DNA of 64,000 nt from Arthrobacter_E sp044748305 (lineage in GTDB: Bacteria; Actinomycetota; Actinomycetes; Actinomycetales; Micrococcaceae). The stretch covers positions 372,001 through 436,000 of the forward strand of contig NZ_JBIVFT010000002.1 of assembly GCF_044748305.1 (NCBI RefSeq), in the 5' to 3' direction. How positions within the stretch are numbered: the first letter of the stretch is position 1; every line of letters starts with the position of its first letter. The position numbers and the translations under genes were made by a program. The notes under the pieces were generated by a model. It made no database searches. It saw only the letters and a program-made list of their open reading frames with translations, and was not told the DNA's origin. Below, piece after piece: positions 1 to 8,219 of this stretch.

Positions 1-7
1 CGACGTC

Positions 8-40
8 TGATCTGGCGACCGTAACCCGGTCGCCAGATCA
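8..40. terminator. Perfect hairpin, probable terminator of an off-window gene
   Basis: A perfect 14-base inverted repeat (8-21 with 27-40) encloses a 5-base loop. It is GC-rich and sits at the very start of the window with no gene up to position 481, so it most likely ends a gene lying outside the window to the left. There is no clear T run, so the direction of termination is unknown. Confidence 0.55.
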
Positions 41-440
41 AGACGGGATGAGGGCTCCGGCAGCTTCGGCCGGCGAAACGAGTTCCGCTGGTTCCGCCAT
101 TCGCAGCTCTCCACCACGGATGGCGTGGAGTCCTCATGTCACAGTGCCTCCAGCGGCATCCCATGACTCTCATTAGTGGGCCGAGGGCGCGATCCATGAC
201 GCGGCTTTCGGAACGGAATACCGACATCAGGACGGATTGGGCGAACGCTTCGATCTCACCTTCGCGCACGTCGGCCACAGGCCCACCTCCAGAGTGCTGA
301 TTCACGAAGGAACGTCCACCGAGCCAAGCGGCAGACCTGCGCCGTTTCAGCGCTGTACCACTTCAGCACTGCGCCACTTCAGCACGGCTCATGCCGTGGA
401 CACGGAATTCAGCTCGTGATTAGGTTGTCTCCAAGTCGTT
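41..440. other. Gene-free stretch
   Basis: I see no convincing gene here. The only plus-strand reading frame of note (237-419) has no ribosome binding site and no recognisable protein. A short direct repeat of the 11-mer cacttcagcac occurs near 358-390. The stretch could hold decayed coding sequence, but I could not match it to a family. Confidence 0.4.
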
Positions 441-454
441 TGTACGCGCATACA
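441..454. promoter_or_regulatory. Putative LacI-family operator, copy 1
   Basis: The 14-mer TGTACGCGCATACA is an almost perfect palindrome with a central CG, typical of LacI-family operators. It lies 27 bases before the ATG of the serine hydrolase gene. An identical copy occurs at 3362-3375, upstream of the MFS gene, and a LacI-family regulator lies between the two. That this regulator binds both sites is inferred from position and symmetry. Confidence 0.7.
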
Positions 455-480
455 GAGAACAGTCACGAGAGGTGAACCGG

Positions 481-2130
481 ATGACCGCTGAGATCTTGCC
501 CAGGAGCACGCCGCACGAGGCCGGAGTGGATCCCCATGCCATCAACTCGTTCCTGGACGCGGTCTCCGCAGCCGGCATCGAACTTCACAGCTTGATGATC
601 GCCGTCGATGGCGCGGTCGTCGCAGAATCGTGGTGGCGTCCTTACGATCCGGCCACGCCTCACCTGCTCTATTCCTTGAGCAAGAGCTTCACCTCGGTGG
701 CCGCCGGAATCGCCGAGAGCGAGGGCCTGCTGACCATGAATGACCGGCTCTCCGATCATCTCGCCGAGGCCTCCGGCTACGGCGAAGCGACCATCGCCGA
801 TGCACTTCGGATGTCGGTCGGGCATCTGCTCGATCCCGTGCTCGACCCGAGCACGGAGATGCCGGTGAACGACGCCGCGCTGCGCCGGATGCTCGTCGCT
901 TACGGACCCGAGCAGGCACCAGGTGAAGTCTTCACCTACGATCAGCTGGCCACCTTCGCTGTCGCCAAGATCGTGGAGCGCGTCGCCGGAATGTCGCTGC
1001 TCGATTACCTCAGGCCACGGCTGCTCGAGCCGCTTGGCGCAGGCGATGCCAAGTGGGCGGGCGGCGAGACCAACCCGGGTTTCACAGGGCTCTATCTGCG
1101 CACCGAAACGATCACAGCGTTCGGGCAGCTGCTGCTGCAGCGCGGGATGTGGCACGGCCGGCAACTGGTACCCGCGGCCTGGATCGAACTGGCGACGTCG
1201 GCTCAGATGGCTAACGATTCAGCACACCGCTTCCCTCCCGGTCAGGCGGTGGACCGCGACAGTTCTCTCGGCTATGGCTATCAGTTCTGGATCGGCGACC
1301 ACGGCTACCACGCAGGTGGCGCCTACTCGCAATTGTGCATCGTGCTGCCGGGAGTGAATGCGGTCGTCGCCATGACCGCCTCGACTCCGTTCGGACAGGC
1401 CCTGCTGGATGCCGTCTGGGACCACCTGCTGCCGGCCCTTGCCGACCGCAACGATGATCCGGCGTTCTCCGGCCGGCAGGCCGAAGTGGACACCGCCCTC
1501 GCCCAACGTCTTCGTGGGCATTCCGTTCCGGCTCCACTCCCTGGTGCCGAACGTGTCGCGGCGGCACAGGCCAAAGCGAATCTGGGAATGCTCGCGGGAA
1601 TGGTCGTCGCATTGCGAGGCGATGCGGCTCCGGAGGACTGGCGAGAGGCGGCCCAAAACGCCCCGGAGTGGGCCGCAGCAGCGGCTCTCCTTCAGGAAGG
1701 TGCGCCCGGTCCTTCCGCACCGCTTGCTGCCGCCTCGTCCCGCGACGTGTCCCACATCGCCTTCACGCGCGCCCCGGCCGACCCCGACATCCCCTCCGTA
1801 CGTTTCGGCGCGCTGGGTGGCGTCGATCTGCCGGAGCTCGACGTCGTTCGCCTGGAGCGCGACGCACTGGTGTTGGAGATCGGCGGTGAGGCTTACCGGC
1901 TCGGGGTAGGGAACGATGACTGGACGCGGGGCGCATTGCTGGAAGGGCCGCCGGTTCCGTTCGCCGTACGCGGCGGCTGGCACGGCGACGATGTCTTCGA
2001 TGCCGAGCTGCGCATGATCGAAGGACCACATGTAGGTCTTCTGAGGCTTGTCCCGGACTCCGCCGAATTCACGTTCACGTGGAGGGAACCGACTCTGGTC
2101 GGCCGGGATCTGGAAGGGTATCGGGTCTGA
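481..2130 (+). CDS. Serine hydrolase, class C beta-lactamase/penicillin-binding fold
   Basis: This is a 549-residue protein of the beta-lactamase-related serine hydrolase family (esterases, peptidases, lactamases). The SxxK motif is S65-L-S-K68. A Tyr-153-Asp-Gln triad occupies the YxN position, and H277-A-G-G fits the third (HxG/KTG) motif. The last 180 or so residues form an additional C-terminal domain beyond the catalytic fold. I see no clear signal peptide, so it is probably cytoplasmic. ATG 481 is preferred over GTG 472 because GAGAGG ends 8 bases before it, whereas the GTG overlaps that site. The LacI-type operator lies just upstream. The substrate is unknown; ester or amide hydrolysis is inferred. 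Confidence 0.85.
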   Translation: MTAEILPRSTPHEAGVDPHAINSFLDAVSAAGIELHSLMIAVDGAVVAESWWRPYDPATPHLLYSLSKSFTSVAAGIAESEGLLTMNDRLSDHLAEASGYGEATIADALRMSVGHLLDPVLDPSTEMPVNDAALRRMLVAYGPEQAPGEVFTYDQLATFAVAKIVERVAGMSLLDYLRPRLLEPLGAGDAKWAGGETNPGFTGLYLRTETITAFGQLLLQRGMWHGRQLVPAAWIELATSAQMANDSAHRFPPGQAVDRDSSLGYGYQFWIGDHGYHAGGAYSQLCIVLPGVNAVVAMTASTPFGQALLDAVWDHLLPALADRNDDPAFSGRQAEVDTALAQRLRGHSVPAPLPGAERVAAAQAKANLGMLAGMVVALRGDAAPEDWREAAQNAPEWAAAAALLQEGAPGPSAPLAAASSRDVSHIAFTRAPADPDIPSVRFGALGGVDLPELDVVRLERDALVLEIGGEAYRLGVGNDDWTRGALLEGPPVPFAVRGGWHGDDVFDAELRMIEGPHVGLLRLVPDSAEFTFTWREPTLVGRDLEGYRV

Positions 2131-2148
2131 TCGTCGCTCCGGCAACGA

Positions 2149-3249
2149 TCAGACACAGCCGCAGCTGCGCCGTGTCACGAGCGAAACCGACAGAACGACG
2201 TGGCGCGGCTGCGCGTCCCCCGTCAACGCCTCCGAGAGCAGCCCGACGGCTTCTCGCCCCAGCTCGTCCATCGGCTGGCGCACGGTCGTGAGCGAAGGCA
2301 CGGTCAGCCGCCCCGCGTCTATCCCGTCAAAACCGGTCACCGCGACGTCTCCAGGGACGTCGAGTCCTCGTTCGGCAAGTGCCTCCTGCACACCGAGCGC
2401 CGTCTGATCGCTTGAGCAGACGATTGCGTCAGGGAGACTGCTGAGGAGTGCGGGCCGCTCAGCGAGCACATCGCCCATCGCCGTGAACGAGCCCGACCGC
2501 GATCCCGTATTGATGAGCGGCGCCCCTGGAACGGTGAGACCGCGCTCCCGCAGCACCTGCTCGAAACCCGCGAAGCGCGCCTCATGCTCGGGCCCCGCAG
2601 TGGAGCCGGCGAATGCAAAGTTTCGTGCCCCGTGTTCGTCGGCAAGGTGCGCGGTGATCGCACGCATCCCGCTGAGATCATCGACCCGCACCGACGACGC
2701 GACGACGCCGTCCGGCACCGGCTGCGACACCAGCACCAAAGGCATGCGGCGCGAAAGCAGTCTCAGATGCGCTTCGTCGATCGTTGCGGGCAGGACGATG
2801 AGGCCATCGCTTCGCCGGGCGATGTCGTCGAGGGCGACTCCCCTCCCCTCAGCGTCCTGCCACCCGACGGCGAGAGGCAGCCGCCGCAAGGTGCACTCGA
2901 GCTCGACGCCGCGAAGAACCTCGTCCGCGAACAGCGGGTACAGGCGGGGCCACGTGCCGTGTTCGACCACCCGGGCCACCTCGCCGGTTCGTCCGGACGC
3001 CTCTGAACGCTCCCATTCGTCGGGCTCGTGTCCACTGAACGAATAGAGTCCGATGCTGCCCGTGCGCCGTTCGGCAAGCCCTCTGGCGAGACCGCTCGGC
3101 AAGTAGCCAAGCTCAAGGACGGCCTGCTCGATGCGGGTCCTGATCTGTTCGCTGAGCTTGTCAGGGGAACGGAAGTACCTCGAGATCGATGCAGTCGACA
3201 CTTCGGCCGCAGCAGCGACGTCGTAAACCGACGGGCGCACCTTTGTCAC
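2149..3249 (-). CDS. LacI-family transcriptional regulator
   Basis: This 366-residue DNA-binding repressor has an N-terminal LacI helix-turn-helix (SVYDVAAAAEVSTASISRYF, about residues 5-24) and a periplasmic-binding-protein-like effector domain. It ends with the RRSCGC signature common at LacI-family C termini. The GTG at 3249 is chosen as start because GAGAGG lies 6 bases upstream; an in-frame ATG at 3285 is less well placed. It is convergent with the serine hydrolase gene and divergent from the MFS gene, and identical palindromes precede both of those, so it probably controls the cluster and perhaps itself. The effector is probably a small ligand, as in the family, but cannot be named. Confidence 0.9.
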   Translation of the reverse strand: MTKVRPSVYDVAAAAEVSTASISRYFRSPDKLSEQIRTRIEQAVLELGYLPSGLARGLAERRTGSIGLYSFSGHEPDEWERSEASGRTGEVARVVEHGTWPRLYPLFADEVLRGVELECTLRRLPLAVGWQDAEGRGVALDDIARRSDGLIVLPATIDEAHLRLLSRRMPLVLVSQPVPDGVVASSVRVDDLSGMRAITAHLADEHGARNFAFAGSTAGPEHEARFAGFEQVLRERGLTVPGAPLINTGSRSGSFTAMGDVLAERPALLSSLPDAIVCSSDQTALGVQEALAERGLDVPGDVAVTGFDGIDAGRLTVPSLTTVRQPMDELGREAVGLLSEALTGDAQPRHVVLSVSLVTRRSCGCV

Positions 3250-3361
3250 ACGCTGGTCCTCTCGCTCGATGACTCCTGAATTCAATCACCCCAGAATATG
3301 CCGGGACCACGCTGCAGGCGACACCGTGAAGGAACCCGGGACAGACTCTTGTCGACTTCAA

Positions 3362-3375
3362 TGTACGCGCATACA
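3362..3375. promoter_or_regulatory. Putative LacI-family operator, copy 2
   Basis: This is an exact second copy of TGTACGCGCATACA in the divergent intergenic region between the LacI-type regulator and the MFS transporter. It lies 57 bases before the transporter ATG and about 110 bases from the regulator start, so it could serve both repression of the transporter and autoregulation. Confidence 0.7.
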
Positions 3376-3432
3376 CTCGAAGTCACTCACCTCTGACATC
3401 ACCACCCGTGCACTAGCTCAACGAGGAGTTAC

Positions 3433-4755
3433 ATGTCGGTCCACGAAAGCAACACGGCCAGCCCGCTCGAGTCCCCGGCGCGGAACCTGGACGACTCCGG
3501 TGCGCTTGCGCTCGCCGAGACTGTGCCGGGCGAACGGCAGACCCCCCTGTTCTGGATCAGCTTCGCCGTGGCCTGGGGCGCGACCGGCATCGCACAAGGT
3601 GTGGCTGGAGTTGCCGTGCCGCAATTGTTGAAGCAATGGGATGCCGCCTCGGCCTCAGCGAACCTCAGCGGCCTGCTGACGATCGGAGGACTCGCGACGC
3701 TCGTGGTGACACCGATCTTCGGGCGCCTGAGTGATCGTTCCCGTTCCCGGCTGGGGCTGCGGCGCCCGTGGATCCTCCTGGGCTCCCTGATCGCATTCGC
3801 GGGCTACCTCGCTCTCGCCTTCGCCCCGTCCGCGGCCTGGCTCTGGATCGGGATCGTGCTGAACTACGTCGGGTGGGGCGCCGTCGCCATGGCACAGCAC
3901 AGCCTCTTCGCCGACCAGATCCGCCGTCGCATCCGGGCGATCATGTCGGCCGTCACCGGTGCCGCCGCAACGGTGGGCATTCTCGTCGGCACCATGGTCA
4001 CCGGTCAGATCGCGTCAGCGGGTCAGGCTGCCATGTTCCTGATCCCCGGCACCGTCGCCGTGGTGCTGTCTCTGACCCTGTTCGCCACCCTCCGTGATCT
4101 CAGACGGACCGATCCCCCGGCACCGTTCGATCTCCAGTCATTCATCGGGACGTTCTGGCTGAGCCCACGTCAATGCCCCGACTTCGCGTGGGCGTGGATC
4201 TGCCGCTTCCTCATGACCGCATCGATCGTGACCGTCACCAGTTACCTCTACCTCACGATCTCGGGCCGCTTCGACGTCGATGATCCCGCCACGATCTCGG
4301 GACTGCAGACCCAGGCGACACTGGCTTTCACCGTCTGCAACCTCGCCTTCGCTTTCATCTTCGGCGTCATCTCCGACCGGACCCGTCGGCGCAAGCCCAG
4401 CGTGCTGTTCGGCGCACTGCTGAGCGCCGTCGGACTCATCGTCGCCGTCTCGACGCCAGGGGTTCCCATTTTCCTCGTCGGGATCGCCCTCGTCGGAGCC
4501 GGGCAGGGAGCCTACATCTCGGCCGACGTCGCATTGATGACGGAGTGCCTGCCTTCGGTATCGGAAGCCGGCAAGGACCTCGGGATCGTCGCCCTCGCCT
4601 ATCTGCTGCCGAACATCCTGGTCCCGGCTCTCGGATTCCTGCTCACCAGGATCGGCTCCCCGAACGGGGAGAATTTCGTGGCTCTCTACGTCGCCGCTTT
4701 CGTCATGGCCGTCTTCGCCGGGTTCTCGGTCCTGAAGATCAAGAGCGTACGTTGA
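3433..4755 (+). CDS. MFS transporter
   Basis: This 440-residue integral membrane protein has about 12 hydrophobic segments after a polar N-terminal stretch of roughly 35 residues. The loop between helices 2 and 3 carries GRLSDRSRSRLGLRRP, a major facilitator signature of the type also seen in glycoside/cation symporters, and a second DRTRRR loop marks the second half. GAGGAG sits 6 bases before the ATG. It is followed after 63 bases by an alpha/beta hydrolase and preceded by a LacI-type operator, so it probably imports the compound that the two hydrolases act on. The substrate cannot be read from sequence. Confidence 0.87.
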   Translation: MSVHESNTASPLESPARNLDDSGALALAETVPGERQTPLFWISFAVAWGATGIAQGVAGVAVPQLLKQWDAASASANLSGLLTIGGLATLVVTPIFGRLSDRSRSRLGLRRPWILLGSLIAFAGYLALAFAPSAAWLWIGIVLNYVGWGAVAMAQHSLFADQIRRRIRAIMSAVTGAAATVGILVGTMVTGQIASAGQAAMFLIPGTVAVVLSLTLFATLRDLRRTDPPAPFDLQSFIGTFWLSPRQCPDFAWAWICRFLMTASIVTVTSYLYLTISGRFDVDDPATISGLQTQATLAFTVCNLAFAFIFGVISDRTRRRKPSVLFGALLSAVGLIVAVSTPGVPIFLVGIALVGAGQGAYISADVALMTECLPSVSEAGKDLGIVALAYLLPNILVPALGFLLTRIGSPNGENFVALYVAAFVMAVFAGFSVLKIKSVR

Positions 4756-4818
4756 CCGTATTCGTAACGCTGAGTCCGGTTTCAGCGATCCTGGTATCGC
4801 CGGCAGGAAGGACGTGAC

Positions 4819-5817
4819 ATGAGGTTCAGACGCGGCCGCTGGCGTCATCCCCAGGTCGATCCGACGGTCACCGAATTCGAGCGTGCCGTCGCACCGTTGA
4901 AACGCCAGGAACCAAGCGATGCTGCCGGGAGACGACTTGTCGCCCAGGAGAACGACGACCGTATCCAGGCCGAATACGGTCACGAGCCGCTCACGACGGC
5001 GAGCGTCGATCACCTCGTGCCGGCCCAGGGCGCGCCGGATGTGCGAGTGAGGGTCTACTGGCCGGGCCAGGATCCGGCCCCTCCAGGCTCAGGCCTTCCG
5101 GTGCTCGTCTACTGCTACGGTGGCGGGTTCACGCTGGGCGGCGTCGACTGGAGTGCCTGGGACGCACGACTGCGACGGCGCGCCAGGGACGCCGGGGTGA
5201 TCATCGTCGCGCCCGACTACGCGCACGCTCCCGAACACCGGTTTCCGGTGCAGCCCGAGCAATGCTGGGCGGCGTTCGAGTGGGCTTGCGAACACGCCGA
5301 TGAGCTGGGCGGCTCGGCCGATCGCATCGCGGTGGGCGGCGCCTCATCGGGCGGCAATCTTGCAGCCGTCATCACCTTGATGAACCGCGAGCGGGCCGGC
5401 CGGCCCATCCGTTTGCAGATACTGGAGAACCCGGCGCTCGATCTGACGATCGGCCATGCCGATATGAAGGGCATCGGGCCCGCCATGCCACACGTGATCC
5501 TCGAGAAGGCCGGCCGTGCACTCGTCTCGCAGTACCTCGGCCCGGACCGCCAGCTGGCGCGGGATCCCCATGCCTCACCGCTCCTGGCAACCTCGCACGA
5601 GGGCTTGCCGCCGGCGGTCATCTTCACCGCCGAACTGGACCCGCTGCGCGGAGACGGCGAGGCCTATGCCCGTGCCCTGTCAGCGGCAGGCGTGCCGGTG
5701 GTCGCGCTGCGGTTCGTGTCCCAGACCCACGAATCCCTCGGAATTCCGCTGCCCTTCGCTGCAGGCGACTTCGCACATCGCGCCTGGGTGAACGAGGTCG
5801 CACGGTTGCGGGACTGA
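4819..5817 (+). CDS. Alpha/beta hydrolase, hormone-sensitive-lipase type
   Basis: This 332-residue esterase-like protein carries the oxyanion motif GGGF (HGGG equivalent) in YCYGGGFTLGG and the nucleophile elbow G174-A-S176-S-G178. The probable acid is D274 in ELDPLRGDG and the probable base H304 in QTHESL, completing a catalytic triad. The length is normal for the HSL family. GGAAGG lies 9 bases before the ATG. It is the last gene of the LacI-associated cluster and is closed by a hairpin before the tRNA gene. Hydrolysis of a carboxylic ester taken up by the adjacent transporter is inferred. Confidence 0.87.
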   Translation: MRFRRGRWRHPQVDPTVTEFERAVAPLKRQEPSDAAGRRLVAQENDDRIQAEYGHEPLTTASVDHLVPAQGAPDVRVRVYWPGQDPAPPGSGLPVLVYCYGGGFTLGGVDWSAWDARLRRRARDAGVIIVAPDYAHAPEHRFPVQPEQCWAAFEWACEHADELGGSADRIAVGGASSGGNLAAVITLMNRERAGRPIRLQILENPALDLTIGHADMKGIGPAMPHVILEKAGRALVSQYLGPDRQLARDPHASPLLATSHEGLPPAVIFTAELDPLRGDGEAYARALSAAGVPVVALRFVSQTHESLGIPLPFAAGDFAHRAWVNEVARLRD

Positions 5818-5863
5818 CCCGGCTTCCCGGCCGCGTCCTCGAAACCGACCTTCTCAGGGAACG

Positions 5864-5912
5864 AGAAAACCCCGCCTCCAGGACATTTGCTTCCTTGGAG
5901 GCGGGGTGTTTC
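5864..5912. terminator. Bidirectional terminator hairpin
   Basis: CCCCGCCTCCA pairs with TGGAGGCGGGG, and the stem extends with a small bulge to enclose a short loop. On the plus strand it is followed by GTGTTTC and on the minus strand by GTTTTC. It separates the plus-strand alpha/beta hydrolase from the minus-strand tRNA-Val, so it can end transcription from both sides. Confidence 0.75.
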
Positions 5913-5913
5913 G

Positions 5914-5989
5914 TGGTGGGCCCTACCGGGATCGAACCGATGACATCCACGGTGTAAACGTGGCGCTCTACCAGCTGAGCTAAAGGCCC
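5914..5989 (-). tRNA. tRNA-Val (anticodon UAC)
   Basis: A complete cloverleaf can be read on the minus strand. The acceptor stem is GGGCCTT pairing with AGGGCCC, with one G-T pair. The D arm contains AGCTCAGCTGGTAGAGC, the anticodon stem CCACG/CGTGG encloses loop TTTACAC, and the T arm contains GGTTCGATCCC. The loop places TAC at positions 34-36, so it reads valine GUA/GUG codons. The terminal CCA is encoded. Length including CCA is 76 bases. Confidence 0.95.
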
Positions 5990-6028
5990 TTGGAGTGTTG
6001 ACCGCACCGCGGCCAACAGGTATCAACC

Positions 6029-6949
6029 TTAGCGGATCCCCTGCTCAGCGGCCAAACCTTCAACCGTCACCCGCTCCGCGCCATGGGACCGGCCGGCCGA
6101 GCGCCGAGGAAGGAGGGCGTCGGCCACGGCGCGCAGCGTCTCCGAGGTCCCCGAATGCAGGCGTACGGTGGCGAACTCGTCCCCGCGCGTCGGCCCCTGG
6201 TTGACCAGCACCACGGGAGTCCCCGCCTTCGCGGCCTGACGGACGAACCGCAGGCCGCTCATGACCGTCAGCGACGTCCCCGCCACGAGCAGAACCTCAG
6301 CCTCGTCCACCAGCTTCAGGGCCCGTGCGAGCCTCGGCTTGGGCACGTTCTCGCCGAAGAACACGAAGTCAGGCTTCAGCACTCCCCCGCACCTCGGGCA
6401 CGGCGCCACCACGAATTCGCGAGCCAGGGAATCATCGATCTGGGCATCCGCGTCCGGCGCTTCCACCACACCAAGAGCCTCGGCACGCTCGACGAAACCG
6501 GGATTCAGTGACGTCAGAATCTCTTCCAAGGTCCGTCGGCGCAACAGGTCCCCGCACTCCGTGCAGATGATCTGGTCCACCCGTCCGTGCAGGTCCACCA
6601 CGTTCTCGCTACCGGAATCCTCGTGCAGGCGGTCGACGTTCTGCGTGATCACAGCCCGGACCGCTCCGCCGCGCTCCAGCTCCGCCAGAGCCTGGTGCCC
6701 TTCGTTGGGAACGGCCCATTTCACCCGCCGCCAGCCGAGATGGTTCCTGGCCCAGTAGCGCCGACGCGCCTGCTCGGAACCCATGTACTCCTGCACCGTG
6801 ATGGGATTCGACGGCCGCGAACCCGGTCCTCGGTAGGCCGGGATGCCGGAGTCGGTGCTGATGCCCGCTCCGGTGAGGACGACGACGGCGCGATCCCGCA
6901 GCTGCTCGATCGCCTGCTGCAGCGTCCCGCCGTCGTCGTTCGGGCTCAT
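6029..6949 (-). CDS. Sir2-family NAD-dependent protein deacylase
   Basis: This 306-residue sirtuin has the NAD-binding motif GAGISTDSGIPAYRG (about residues 27-41) and the QNVDRLHEDSGS segment. The catalytic His lies in VVDLHG. A zinc-binding pair CTEC...CPRC surrounds the small domain. The pattern NVDRLHEDSGS followed by VVDLHGR resembles the class II (SIRT4-like) group, so an acyl-lysine or ADP-ribosyl activity other than simple deacetylation is possible (inference). Its ATG overlaps the stop codon of the peroxiredoxin gene by 4 bases (ATGA), indicating translational coupling as the last gene of the DUF3052-AhpE-sirtuin operon. Confidence 0.92.
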   Translation of the reverse strand: MSPNDDGGTLQQAIEQLRDRAVVVLTGAGISTDSGIPAYRGPGSRPSNPITVQEYMGSEQARRRYWARNHLGWRRVKWAVPNEGHQALAELERGGAVRAVITQNVDRLHEDSGSENVVDLHGRVDQIICTECGDLLRRRTLEEILTSLNPGFVERAEALGVVEAPDADAQIDDSLAREFVVAPCPRCGGVLKPDFVFFGENVPKPRLARALKLVDEAEVLLVAGTSLTVMSGLRFVRQAAKAGTPVVLVNQGPTRGDEFATVRLHSGTSETLRAVADALLPRRSAGRSHGAERVTVEGLAAEQGIR

Positions 6950-7440
6950 GCGGACAGCGCCGCCAGAGCTTCCCGGTAGGCCTCGAAGTCGCGTGCCTGG
7001 CCACGGGAGTTGACCACCGCGTAGTGGACCAGCCCTTCAGAGTTCAGGATGAAGGTGCCACGCACGGCCATGCCCGATTCCTCGTCGAAGACGCCGTACT
7101 TGCCGGCGACCTCGCCGTGCGGCCAGAAGTCCGCCAGAAGATCGAAATCGTAGCCCTGCTGCTCCGCCCAGGCCCGCAGAGCGAACTTGCTGTCCACCGA
7201 AATGGCCAGGACCTTGGCGTTCAGTCCGGAGAAGAGCGAGATGTTGTCACGGATCTCACACAACTCACCCGTGCAAATGCCGGAAAACGCGAAGGGGTAG
7301 AAGACGAGAACCACCGGCTGTCCGCGGAAAGCGCTCAGCGTGACCTCTTCACCGAACTGGTTCACCAGTGTGAAGTCCGGTGCAACCTCACCGACGCCCG
7401 GGGAAACCAGTCCCAAGGGGTTCGTCAGCTGTTCAGACAT
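6946..7440 (-). CDS. Peroxiredoxin, AhpE type
   Basis: This 164-residue thiol peroxidase reduces peroxides in the cytoplasm. The peroxidatic cysteine is C56 in PFAFSGICTGEL, the signature of the actinobacterial AhpE group, and a second cysteine follows at about residue 61. The ATG at 7440 is used; it overlaps the TGA of the upstream DUF3052 gene (TGATG), and an adjacent GTG at 7443 is an alternative. It is coupled at its 3' end to the sirtuin gene. AhpE-type enzymes are usually one-Cys peroxiredoxins recycled by mycoredoxin or mycothiol. Confidence 0.93.
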   Translation of the reverse strand: MSEQLTNPLGLVSPGVGEVAPDFTLVNQFGEEVTLSAFRGQPVVLVFYPFAFSGICTGELCEIRDNISLFSGLNAKVLAISVDSKFALRAWAEQQGYDFDLLADFWPHGEVAGKYGVFDEESGMAVRGTFILNSEGLVHYAVVNSRGQARDFEAYREALAALSA

Positions 7441-7859
7441 CACTTCTTCTTCCGGAACACCAGTCGGGTCCCGGACCAGTCCTTCGCGGCGGAGATGGTC
7501 GATGTGCAGTGCAGACCCGCGGTGGGAGCAGCGTGCTGGATGTCAGCCGGCGGAACATAGCCGTCACGGCCCGACTTCGGCGTGAGAATCCATACGACCC
7601 CGTCGCCTTCCAGCGCGGGGAGAACGTCGACCAGGGCATCCACCAGGTCCCCGTCGTCCTCGCGCCACCAGAGGATCACGCCGTCGACGACTTCCTGTTC
7701 GTACTCGTCCAGAAGCTCCGAACCCACGATGTCCTCAAGGTCACCGCGGAAGTCGAAATCGACATCCTCGTCGTAACCGAATTCCTGGATCAGATCGCCG
7801 TCCTTGAAACCCAGACGGCCGGCAATGGTGACGTCCTCGACGGCGTCGGCCTCGCTCAC
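7440..7859 (-). CDS. DUF3052 family protein
   Basis: This 139-residue acidic protein belongs to a family found in actinobacteria, often encoded near the pyruvate dehydrogenase gene as here. The start GTG at 7859 is set by an excellent AAGGAGG 5-6 bases upstream. The N terminus (SEADAVEDVTIAGRLGFKDG) and the central DDGDLVD segment are typical of the family. No enzymatic motif is visible and no function is established. It is the first gene of an operon with ahpE and the sirtuin. Confidence 0.85.
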   Translation of the reverse strand: MSEADAVEDVTIAGRLGFKDGDLIQEFGYDEDVDFDFRGDLEDIVGSELLDEYEQEVVDGVILWWREDDGDLVDALVDVLPALEGDGVVWILTPKSGRDGYVPPADIQHAAPTAGLHCTSTISAAKDWSGTRLVFRKKK

Positions 7860-8219
7860 TCGTTCCTCCTTGTGATGGTCCGGCGACTCTACCCGGCCCG
7901 TGTTCCTTCCCATTGTGCTGCATTCCACGCGCTTTCGCAGCGGTTGACGCCGATTTGTCCCTGTGCATGCCTCCCGGAGCCCGCTCAGCGCCCTCCGTGC
8001 GCGCGACGCAATGCAAGGCGCCCCGAATGCATATGCCGCGAGGTGAGGGCTAGAGTGATCCATGAACACGAGTGAGTCGCGCCCGGTATCCCGGGTGCGC
8101 GAGACGCGTGACAAGTTGAGAGTGCCGGGATCACCTGCCCGGCGCCCGGAAGCGAATTGCCGCGTGCGGTGGCCCCTGGATCAGCGAGGCCCCGCAGTTG
8201 CATCAAAGAGAGGTTTGAC
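7860..8219. promoter_or_regulatory. Divergent intergenic region between the DUF3052 operon and aceE
   Basis: These 360 bases separate two divergent transcripts, so they must contain both promoters. A TAGAGT element near 8051 could be a -10 box for aceE, but I see no convincing -35. A plus-strand frame at 8062-8253 has no family resemblance and no ribosome binding site, and is not called. The long leader before aceE could carry regulation, but no recognisable riboswitch is present. Confidence 0.4.

Noticed and set aside
237..419. 60-codon plus-strand frame upstream of the serine hydrolase
   Set aside because: No ribosome binding site and a low-complexity, repeat-derived C terminus; no recognisable protein.
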